Source: Karstenula rhodostoma CBS 690.94 (taxonomy: Eukaryota; Ascomycota; Dothideomycetes; Pleosporales; Didymosphaeriaceae). From it: DNA of 64,000 bases. The number at the start of each line of letters is the position of its first letter. The first letter of the stretch is position 1. Positions 10,270-19,813 of the stretch are shown here, piece after piece. Where the stretch lies: positions 124,001-188,000 of the forward strand of contig MU001506.1 of the NCBI GenBank assembly GCA_010093485.1, given 5' to 3'. The translations under genes were made by a program, and so were the position numbers. The notes beneath the pieces are model-generated. The model was given only the letters and a program-made list of their open reading frames with translations. It was not told the origin of the DNA and did no database searches.

Positions 10270-11849
10270 CTATGACTTGGAAATATTGAAACCACCCAGC
10301 ACCGACTTCTGCAAAATATCGTCCGGGTCGTACTTCCTGCTGACGTCTTTCATCCTCCTGACTCTCTTTTCTCCATGCCCAGCCAGTACGTCGTCTTTAT
10401 GGTACCCGTAGTTCGTGAAGATGTACCTCTGCAGAAGCCCTTTTCCTGCAGCGATCTTCTTGATCCTCCGTAGGAGCTCATCCACGGCGCTGTAACTTGC
10501 GCATCATTCTCTGGCAAATCCCATGTAAGGTTGATGAGAACGACAAACAGGGGTCCATCAGCAGGGTCAATGGCTTTTGCATTGTCGCCAGCCTTCTTGG
10601 AGTTTTCAAGGAGGGCTTTTATAAACGGAAAGTAACCGAAGGAGAAGATGAAGCCCTTTAACTGCCGAAGTGGCCCGAGGATCTGGAGCCAAACTTGATG
10701 GAGCTCTTTCATAAGAGAGACGTTAGACTTGATAGTGATAGTGGCATAGAATGACCTGAATTAGTTAATGGAGTGTAAGCGGGAGCTGTACGGCAGTTTT
10801 ATCTGACACCATCCTGTGTGAACTTAGACAACTCATAACAGAAGTCCATCTGTTTACCCGTTTGCAAAGTACTATCTCTCTTAATGAGACTAGGCAGCAA
10901 CCTGAATCGTTGCAATGCCGGTGCGTCTGTGTCTTCTTTGAGATGATACATGCAGCATGTACTCACATGATATCCGAACCCGTAACCAGAACTCAGCATA
11001 ATGTGTGTCTTTGTCTATCTCGTTGTTGACAAAATCAACTGTTGCGTCGATTAGCTGTCCGAAAGAGTGGGGCATGTAGTAGGCGACGCCTCCCCATATC
11101 GTCGACGAAGGAAACGTCTTTAATTAGAAAGCAGTCACTATCTCGAAGTTGTTGAGTCCACCCTTTAGGGAGACGAAGAGGTCAGTGTTCTCTTTCGCGT
11201 TGGCGTGAACAATGTCGCCAGACGCGAGGACTACCTCGAAATCCAGCACAGAATCGCACGCAAACCCATGTCTGGTAGAATAAAAGGACATTCCACCTAG
11301 GTATTGTATCAGTTGGCCATATTGGATGATCTGGTAAGATACTCACCTCCAAGAATTAAACCAGGGACACCCACCACCCTGCCAACGCGACCACCACTTG
11401 TATTTCTCGAGCTCTGTGTATACAGAGCGCCATTTGTCTCCAGCTCCAATAGTAACGTACTCTTTGTTCTCAGCCAACTGTATGCCTTTCAGTCCTTGCG
11501 TGGCAATGGTGATGCCATCTTGTATATTGGCAGCCCCTGTGCAATGAATGAGCCATCGTCTCGTTCAACATACCAAAATGTGACATTTTAGGTTATACCT
11601 GCAAATGGAGTGTGTCCGGTCCCCTTGATTGTGAGGGAGACTTTCCGGGCGACCAATTTTGGGCGTAGTCTTTCGATCAAAGCGCTCACTTCTTGGGCAC
11701 TCACTTGTGGGTTGGGCAATTGCGGCCGGCTTGATGTCGCTCTCAAAAACAGTGAAGTGTCTTTCGTTGCTCTTTGCGTAGACCTCCCTCCCGTGCAAGG
11801 CGAATTTCTCAGGGAGAATCTCTTAGAGCACGGATTGGAAAGCCATCAT
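10270..11849 (-). pseudogene. Decayed berberine-bridge-type FAD oxidase
   Basis: A nearly full-length reading of an FAD-linked (PCMH plus BBE) oxidase can be followed on the minus strand from ATG 11849. Recognisable parts are GTGHTPFAGAANI across an intron (11537-11598), VGVPGLILGG then [11 protein letters not shown] across an intron (11297-11346), [36 protein letters not shown], and the BBE end DVSRKYDPDDILQKSVLGGF. Lesions: TAA at 11823-11825; a 4-nt tandem duplication near 11700; a frameshift near 11395-11403; TAA at 11124-11126; a frameshift in a TG run near 11001-11008; a frameshift near 10495. Intact relatives oxidise secondary metabolites or sugars with bicovalent FAD. The number of independent lesions makes an active gene unlikely. 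Confidence 0.8.
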
Positions 11850-13902
11850 GGTGGGGATGGTGTCGATCGAAAACGGGTGATAGATGTAGTAAGATAGAGG
11901 AGACGTGCAAAAACCATAGTAAATAAGTCTCCCACAAGAACTTCAACTGAAGAAGCTGTTTAAGAGGTGGAGCGCTTTCGGCTAGGGCGTTTGCGGCAAG
12001 GAAGCAACTGCACTCTCCCTCATCGAGCTAGTCGACGTTCAATTCCAAGAAAGTCAATGTTGATCCCAGCATATGCGTGAATTTAGTTTGAACCCCGGGT
12101 GCTGTGCCACAGTACCAACTTGCATGAGCATATCGGGTAGCAGCGCTCCTGACGTGCATGCGAGGCAATGAACTCGGGTTCGGGTACGCCGTCCTCAAGC
12201 CTGGAAACAAAATTGAACCTTGGAAGAGCGTTCATTGAGGTATCAGGACTCACTGCAACTAGCAGTTCTTCGTTAATTATTAGATAGCACTACTACCCTA
12301 TTATTTTGAACTCTAGTGGCACTAGCTCCGTTTTAGTATCATAACTAAATTCTAACTATGTTATTTCGCCTTAGAGCAGGTAATACTGTAAGCAAACTTT
12401 TAATTTAATACTAAACGAAGGATAATATAGAACTTAATGGAGATTCATTTGTAGCTTAGTTTAAACGAAACAATCGTCATGAAAGTGGTTGGTACCTCTG
12501 AAGATAGTTTAAAGAAAGCGTATTAAATTGTCAGGGACAAGTAGCGCTTGAAAAAGCATAATAGACTCCCCACCCTACAGTATGCCAGTTCAGGTGCCCA
12601 CACTTGTTGTTAAAAGGCCGTGGAAGTGGAAACGCGGCCTTGCCCTAATCTAAATCAGGATTAGCGCACTTAGACCCGTCATTTACGTCACGTGCTGTTT
12701 CGCGCACACGCTGCGGACATCAATTGCACCTGCCCATGTAAACACGCATCGACGTCTTTGGACTACCGCTATCTCCGTATCGTTAAAAAAATTCTGCTCT
12801 CGACCAAATACTCTTCCTCAATCACAGCGAGCCACTTTGAGTGCCGCTTACCGAGGCAGTTTGCGCAAACATGTCCCGACATGCTTCATGGTCCTCAGAT
12901 GTTCACCCACAAAACGTAACAGAGCTTGTTCGGCTCCGACACGTATCTCTAGCCACCGAGAACGAGCAGTTCTCGCAACACAGTGGCTTGGTCTATGTTG
13001 CCAATGACATTTCTATGTTGGCGATGGTCGCCGACCTGAACCCCGCACCCTGTTTGGGAAACCCTCCGCACAGCTCTTTGTCCAACCACTTTCAGCTTAT
13101 GCGAGCAATATACATCAAGAGGCGTCGCATCTTCCTGCAGATCAAAGAGATAAGATGAATCTGATTCGGGTTAAGCGAGAAGGGAGTATCAAGAATCGAA
13201 ACGATGCGGGCTCTGGCAGTAGACGTGACCGCAGGAAGAAACACTGTACTTCGACTACGTTCTTTAGAACGGTAGACCCTTGACATCTGCATTGAGAAGT
13301 TTGCGTGTTGCCTATTCGCCCGGCAGCTTCTGTTCAAGCTGATCGACGAGGTACAGCAGGCTAACTACATCTCAACACAGGGTAGGCAGCACTTCCTACC
13401 ATTCCCCAATGACTGCAGTCTCCATCTAAATGCAAATTATCTTCAAGATGAAAGACTAGAGCCGCCGTACTTGTAGACGAACATACGCAGCGTAGCTGTT
13501 GGGTGGCGTCTCTATTATTTGTTACGGATCGACGTAAATGTCGGCGAGCACCTTGTGGGCGTGCTGACGTGCATTCTGGGTGTTCTGAAGGTGATGAGCC
13601 AGACCAGTAGCCGTTGGCCCAGACATGTCGATCAAATGCCCTCGCGGGTGCCATCACTTCGCCTTACAAGGATCGTTCCCGCATCCGGCCACACACATGC
13701 AGACGACTTCACCGGTTCGAGCTGAGTGCTCTCGAGCGACGCGCCACATTCGCCAACTCCAGCCCACCCCAGCGGGCTCTGCTGAGAAGAGCGGGACAGC
13801 GTAAAGTGGGTGCAGATGACATATAGGGTATCTTCCGCTCGGCAGCGTCAGCTGGTGCTGCTGCAGCTGGTCAGTCGTCGTCAATGGAACGTTTCATCCA
13901 CC
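11850..13902. other. intergenic, partly AT-rich
   Basis: No gene recognised. 12240-12560 is clearly AT-rich and rich in TA, unlike its surroundings, which could reflect an old mutated repeat; a short CTTCGTT/AACGAAG inverted pair bounds 12268-12420 but no target duplication was found. Open frames at 12841-13158 (+) and 13092-13337 (-) have no recognisable features. Confidence 0.5.
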
Positions 13903-15652
13903 ATGGACCCGCCAACGACAAAGGTGGACAGCACCTACAAGATCGATAATCCGTCGGACAACCCTCCTTTCCAAGATGATTCTCCCAGCACGCAAGCGCC
14001 AGAGAAGCTGTTTCCTGGCGACCAAGAGTGTGTTTGCTATTCCCACTAGCCGGATGAGCTAATCGAGTGGTCAGACCGACGTCCTCGAAAGAGGCTGTTC
14101 ACGATGCACCAGAAGTAGTTCTTGAGCCTTGGCTGGTACAGCAGCAGCGACGGCCAACATCACCTTACTCCATGGACGAAACGATCGTGTCAGGCTTCCA
14201 ACCGCTAGAATTCGACGAGAAAGGACAACCGGTCCCACACAGGGTCTCAGAGCTGCCCTCTGAGAGGAAGCCCAAGACGTGCGGGATTCCACGACGGTAT
14301 CTGTTTGGCGTCATCATCCTCATCTTTGTCGTCGCGACCGCCCTAGGTCTTGGACTAGGCTTGAGCCTGGGAAATAAGGAGAAAAGCGATACGACGTAGG
14401 TCCATCGCACATCTGTATGTGCATGTTGCTAATCGCAAGCAGAACTGGCCCAGGATACATTGATCCATACTGCGCAGCTCATCCAAGCTTCTGCGTGGGT
14501 GGTGCGCTGGGCTCGTCCTATTATACCAGCAACGGCACCTTCAACGGGTCCGGCATCGCGCTCGCCACCGAGTTCTGGAACAATCAAGAGCGCAAAATCA
14601 TGACGGTCTACTTTCAACACTGGACCGGTGAGATTCGGTCGATACAGCTCACGCCGAAAGGCGAGTGGATTGGTGGAACGGGATCCGAAGTCGTCGTCAG
14701 CGATGCGAAAAACGCAACACCCATATCTGCCGTTTCATACTCTCTCAACGATACATCAGTTGTGAGCGCATCAACCCACTTACACTTTTGGAAAGCTGGC
14801 TAACTCTACATGCAGTGGCATATCTTCTACATCTCCAAGGATGGCCGCGTGAAGCAAAAAGTAAACAGCAACAGCACCAACATCTGGGAAGACGGACCCC
14901 TAAACGAACTCAACCTGACCGCCTACAACGCCCCGAACGTCGGCCTCCAAGCCTGCTGGTACGGCAACTACTACGGCGACTCTGACTCCTCAAAGTTCCC
15001 CACGCGCGACGGCAACAACGACACGATCCCCTTCAGCAACAGCACGCCCGGCATGCACCTGTGGTACCCGACCGCCGAATCGACATTCCAGCAATACGGC
15101 TGGTACCAAGGCCAAGACCAATGGCTCGAAGAGACCACCTGGAACGACATGAACGCCCACGCCGGCGTAGGCTGCTACAGCTGGCAGCCCGGCACCACGA
15201 CCTACGCCATGATGGTCGACACGCACGACACCGCGACCCTCTGGTGGCGCGACACAAACAGCACCCGCAAGCCCACGGACACGCATCCCATCGACTCGTG
15301 GGAAAACGCAACGCGCTACGCCATCCCCGGCGTGCACCCCAGCAGCTCGCTCGGGTTCACAGAGTACTTGTACGCGCAGATGGCGGACGGCACGGTCGTG
15401 GGACACGACATCGACTGGGCGGCGGAGAAGACGGAGGGCGTCGCCGCGGATGCGTTCACGGTGGGGAGCGCGCGGGGTGCGGTGCCCGGACTCAAGGGGA
15501 CGCATTTGAGTGTTACGGCTGTGGAGGATCGGTCGGGGGGCACGAGTTTGTATGTTTTTTATCAGACGAGGGGGGATGATTTGAGTGTGTTTACGCGGGA
15601 TTTGGATGGCGGGCAGTGGACGCAGGGGGAGCTGCCGATTCCCGATGCTTGA
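13903..15652 (+). CDS. Membrane-anchored fucose-lectin-like protein
   Basis: Four exons (13903-14027, 14075-14395, 14443-14761, 14816-15652) with introns of 47, 47 and 54 nt give 533 residues. The first ~115 residues are polar and disordered. One transmembrane helix follows (about 117-141, YLFGVIILIFVVATALG), without a signal peptide, so a type II orientation with the large C-terminal domain outside is expected. The ectodomain (GPGYIDPYC, FQHWTGEIRSIQLTPKGEW, WHIFYISKDGRVKQK, later WYQGQDQWLEE) has the spaced Trp/Gly blade pattern of the fungal fucose-specific lectin family and many sequons. All splice phases agree. The lectin assignment is from recall of the family pattern; sugar specificity is unknown. 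The last 200 nt are strongly G-rich. Confidence 0.7.
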
Positions 15653-16178
15653 GACGTCGATTGTGTTGGGGGTGCGTCGGGGGTCTGGGGATGCGGTGGT
15701 GGCTTTGTTCTGGCGCGGGAGTTCTCGCGGGAGGTATACATGGTGACTTCGTCGGTGCGGGGTTCGTGGCCGGCTCGAGTGGTGCCCGCGCATCGTGAGT
15801 AAGAGCTTGCGCTCTCCGGCACATGTTTGCCGTCACGGAACCTGCTTAGCTGCTGTGTGCTATGGAGAGGTAGCGAGTCCAGAACCTCCGTCGCTGGCAG
15901 ATGGCTAGCGATAGTGAACTGTCATCTTACCTGCTGCGTAAAGTTTTGAACGGCGAGCAACATGGGGGCACACCAAGAAAAATCAATGGAAGGTTTTGGT
16001 TTGATCATCTATTTGATGATGCACGAGCTAGGCATCGTTCATTATCTCGTCCGCACCATTTCCTATAAGCCTAAAGGCTGCTACATATCCGATGCCGAAG
16101 CCAAGTTTCCTTCACCCACGGGAATGGAGGTACTTTTGCACCTCTTCAGCCCATCTCCACTCCCACCTCATCCACATC
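15653..16178. other. intergenic region between convergent genes
   Basis: Lies between the 3' ends of the lectin-like gene and the small secreted protein gene. Nothing recognisable seen. Confidence 0.5.
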
Positions 16179-16767
16179 TCACGGGTGCCAACCACGGTTG
16201 TAGTCGTTGATGTAGTCCGCCGTTAAGAACGAGTGGCACCGCATCTTCTTCCACAGCGTGAAAGGTCCACACTCGCTGAACGCTTGGTCACTCGGCGGCC
16301 AGGGCGCGGGCTCACAGTAGCCCCCCGGCTCGCCTTGCAGACCGACCATCTCCCAGGGCTTTCCATGGCCGGACCTGTAGATAGCTGCGTGCTTCTTGTT
16401 AACAAACCATCCCTCGGCGTATCTAACATGCTCCAACTGACTTACTATAGTGAATCTTGGGCGTATCTGAGAAGTGCATCTCCATCAGGCCGATATCGTT
16501 GGGGTAGGACCCCCGAAGGGGCTCGCAGCCGCCGAGAACCGTTTCGCTGACGCAGCGGATACCGATCTTGTTGCCGCTGACATCGGTCCTGCGGGAGAAC
16601 ATGCGCGTGCGAGCGGGGTCCGGGCAGGCTTTCCGGGTGGGATCGACGACCTGCCAGCCGATGACGCCGAACCCAGGTGCATCCGGGTCTTTAGTGATCA
16701 AGTAGATGTCGAAGTCGGCGGAGACCAGCAGGGCGTAGAGCGAGAAGAGACAGTAGTAGAGCAGCAT
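16179..16767 (-). CDS. Small secreted cysteine-rich protein
   Basis: Two exons (16767-16446, 16384-16179) with a 61-nt intron (GTAAGT donor, TTAAC branch, GCAG acceptor) give 175 residues. The ATG at 16767 opens a signal peptide (MLLYYCLFSLYALLVSA), leaving a mature protein of about 158 residues that starts DFDIYLITKDPDAPGFG. Six cysteines remain after cleavage, an even number consistent with three disulphides. There is no membrane segment or known catalytic motif. Size, secretion and cysteine content fit the broad class of fungal effector-like or antimicrobial proteins, but no specific family was recognised. An alternative frame without the splice ends at 16423. Confidence 0.66.
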
Positions 16768-17951
16768 CTTGAACGGAGATGTAGCAATGTAGAGAAGAAG
16801 GGTGTATGATGGTAACCCCAGCGGGAAGAGAGAGAAGCTGAGTGTTGCGGTGTAGCACCAAGGCCAGAGGCAGGCGGTGTTTCTATACCCTGCGGATCCC
16901 GAGTACCACGTGGACACGAGCGCAACAGCGCGATGGTGAAGGCGAAGGTGGTAAAAGAGCAGGTAAAAGCAGGCAAGATCAAGTGAAGGCCACTCGTACA
17001 AAGTAAGCCGGTGCAGACGAACGGGCTCAAGGGCCTCATGGTAATATTTGCATTGTGCGTCGATGCTCTGCTATCCCGCTCGCCGAAGCGGTAACCGGCT
17101 ACGCTCGGGCATATAATATCCTCGCGAGGAAGTCGCGCTCGTTGAACCGCTTGACGGCTACTCTCGGTCATATGAGACATGCTCGCGAGCTTCCTCGGTC
17201 ACGCTCACTGGAGCCGTTGACGGCTACTTTCGGCCATGCGACACCTCCCCGCGAGGCAGTCAAGAGAATGCGTACTCCGACTTGGGAACATGCAAAACGA
17301 CGGACAACGATTCTCTGTTTGTTGACACGAACCACGACATGGCATCTTGTAAAGTGAGAGACAAACCTATCAACTTCGACTACCACCCGACAGTAACAGA
17401 AAATGAAGCGTTGTAAGTGGGTAGAGGAGGGCTACATTCCGAGGTAGTCAAGGGAATGCGTGCTCTGGTTTGGGGAGATAGCAGACAATGCCTCATCCGT
17501 GAAACACCGACATGCCAGTTATGAATCCCGTTTAGAGTTGATGAACAAGTAATCCATCTGCGACGTGGGACGGCGAATACGGAGGTCAGCTTTACCTACC
17601 ACACGTCGAGCCGAATGCAGTGCTGGCACAGTTGCGTTGAGATAGACACAATGCAACGAGAGTACTATAGGAAATTGCCAAGTTTTTTTTGCCGTCCGTT
17701 TTGAATTGGTAGGAGATACATGCGGTCTGGGGCGTACCTCGGAGGTGTGGAGCGCTACCGTATCCAATCCAAGTGCAATCCACTCATCCACCAGCCTCGT
17801 GTAGCAAAGCCCTTTCCGCCCTGGGAAATTCCATGACGCACTCGCCTCCGCTTGAATAACATGCCATCTCCCGCCCGCACGCACATCCATGATCCAAACC
17901 ACCACAAAAAAACACCCACACTCACTCCCCTTCCCCATCGCATATGACCCC
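16768..17951. other. intergenic region with degenerate repeats
   Basis: No gene recognised. Contains the three-copy repeat at 17095-17285 and a partial related copy near 17430-17480 (GTCAAGGGAATGCGT resembling GTCAAGAGAATGCGT at 17259). An open frame on the minus strand at 17519-18082 is mainly the shadow of the next gene's low-complexity 3' end. Confidence 0.5.
17095..17285 (+). repeat. Three degenerate ~60-66 bp tandem repeats
   Basis: Units beginning at 17095, 17153 and 17219 share CGGCTAC(G/T)CTCGG followed by a CAT-containing segment and a CTCGCGAGG-like block. Copies are about 60-66 bp long and diverged. No coding continuity is apparent. Confidence 0.55.
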
Positions 17952-18785
17952 TCACCCCCCATAACTAACCCCCACCCACCACGCCGCCTCCTCCTCCTCG
18001 TCTCCCACCGGCCCCTCCGGCGCCTCCCCAATACTAACCCTCCCCACCCCCGTCCGAACCTCACTCCACCCCCTCCCCGCATCCCTCACCGCCCGCTCAA
18101 CCAGCCTCTCCACCAGCCGCTCCAACCCCCCATACGTCACCAACCCGCGCACCTCGCACGCCAGCCGCAGCTCAAACATGCCGTCCCGCGCGGCCACGGG
18201 ATCCCGGCCCATCTCGGTGTATGTTTTCGTCCAGTGCGCGATGAAGGCGGCGACGCGGGGTGTGGGCGGGCGCGAGGGGCGGGCGCGGCTGGGGAAGATG
18301 GGGTAGCCGGTGGGCGTGGTGCGGAAGGGGTGGGTTGCGGGGAGGGTGAGGGTGGGTCTGGGGGAGGGAATGGTGTAGGTGTAGTGGGTGCCTGGGGCGG
18401 GGGTGAAGCCTGAGGTGTGGAAGGTGGGCTTGGGCTTGTCCGTGACGTCTTTTTCGTCGGTGTCGGTGTCGGTGTTGGAGGCGGAGTCATCTGCGATGGT
18501 GGAGCTTGGGGGCAGGTTGGTGGCGGGGTCGGCATCGTGGGTTTGGACGGCGTCGTCAACGTCGTGGGTTTGGACGGCATTGTCAACGTCGTGGGCTTGG
18601 ACGGCGTCGTCATCGGTGCGGGGGTCGGCAGGGGACAGCATGGCCGCGTCTGAGTTGGGGTCTACGCTGGGTTCTGCTGGGAGTGGATGTTAGTGTCTTT
18701 ACTGCTGCTGGGCTGGTGGAGGTATTTACATACCGTCGTGGCGCAAGCCCTGGAGGCTGTTGAGAATCTCGCTGTACCGCGACAT
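17952..18785 (-). CDS. Hypothetical protein with HDVD-type repeats
   Basis: Two exons (18785-18734, 18676-17952) with a 57-nt intron give 258 residues starting MSRYSEILNSLQGLRHDAEP. Near residues 38-65 lies a tandem DAVQTHDVD-type repeat (three copies), followed by an acidic Thr/Asp stretch. A more ordered C-terminal part (PRVAAFIAHWTKTYTEMGRD, then an Arg/Glu-rich helical region) may be a domain, but I do not recognise it. No signal peptide or membrane segment. Sense-strand composition turns from C-rich to G-rich toward the 3' end. Splicing is supported by matching phases and a start methionine closely upstream. Confidence 0.6.
18534..18613 (-). repeat. Coding minisatellite, ~30-bp unit, three copies
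   Basis: Near-identical 30-bp units (GTCGTGGGTTTGGACGGC on the + strand) encode the DAVQTHDVD-type repeat of the hypothetical protein on the minus strand. Copies differ by only a few bases, so unit number is likely to vary between strains. Confidence 0.7.
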
Positions 18786-19813
18786 GTCCTCAGTATGCGC
18801 GGGTAACTTTGGACGACGTGGGTGAGTGTCTTTGCGAGAGCGGGGGAGTCGCGGTTGGGCGTTATATTGAGCAGCTTGGGCGTCTGGACGCTCGGGCCTG
18901 GGTGACGCAAGGTGGACTGTGTGCAGGTGAAAGGCCTACACATGGCGGTTGGGTGAATGCGACGGCTTCCCAGACGCAAACATGGCACGAGAATCCCCCC
19001 AGGCGTTTGCATATGAAGCAACGCCCATCGACATCGAGCCTTTTATTTTGTGGCCTTTTTTCAAATACGCTTGTTTTTGAGCTGTTAGCTAAGGGAAACA
19101 CCTTTTTGTCAACATTTTTGTACTCTACACTCGATAACTTGATCTTTTTGTCGTTTTTTCCTCCAGATATGAAGCAACGGCGAGCAATATCACCTCGCAA
19201 ACTTCCTGAACAGCAAGGAGGATTTGGGCGTAAAAAGCACTATGCACTCGAGTACTGTATCGACTTCGTGTTTCACGGGCAATATCAGTAGCGTCCAAAC
19301 AACTCTAATTCCGCGCGCGGCATTTCAAGTTTAGCTCAAGTAAAACATCACACCATACCTTCCCATACGTGAGAGCGTACCCCATGCACACTCATTCCGT
19401 TAGTCTTCAGTCCGAATTCTTCTTAGTCGAGCAGTGACTCTGATTTTCTACCTCACTAGATGTTCCTATACATCATCACACCCCGAATCAACCGTCGAGG
19501 TGGAAGAGGAAGTATAAGAACTCTAGGTATAAATACTAACCCAGCAGAGCCGTACTACGTGGTAAGAATGATATCTAAAACCCACGTGAAGTTATTATCC
19601 TTTTCCCGCTTACGTCACTTATCTACTAAACGTTCCTTAACATATCTCACCCTGTAAGAAGATAGGGCTATGGAGTATAATTCTAGATATCATTATCGTG
19701 CATACCTCAACACTACTCAACCCCACAGAAAAGACGACATGGAAAAGTAGTCCAAGGGAGCTACCTACCTACCATTAACAATACATCTTCTATATCCCAC
19801 ACCCTTACCACCC
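18786..19813. other. intergenic region
   Basis: Upstream region of the HDVD-repeat gene, then sequence with higher AT content from about 19020 on. Small open frames are not supported by splice signals or domains. Confidence 0.5.

Noticed and set aside
12268..12420. AT-rich segment bounded by CTTCGTT and AACGAAG, suspected MITE
   Set aside because: Only 7 bp of the ends match well and no target-site duplication was found.
14990..15793. 267-codon minus-strand frame
   Set aside because: Antisense to the last exon of the lectin-like gene and explained by its skewed composition.
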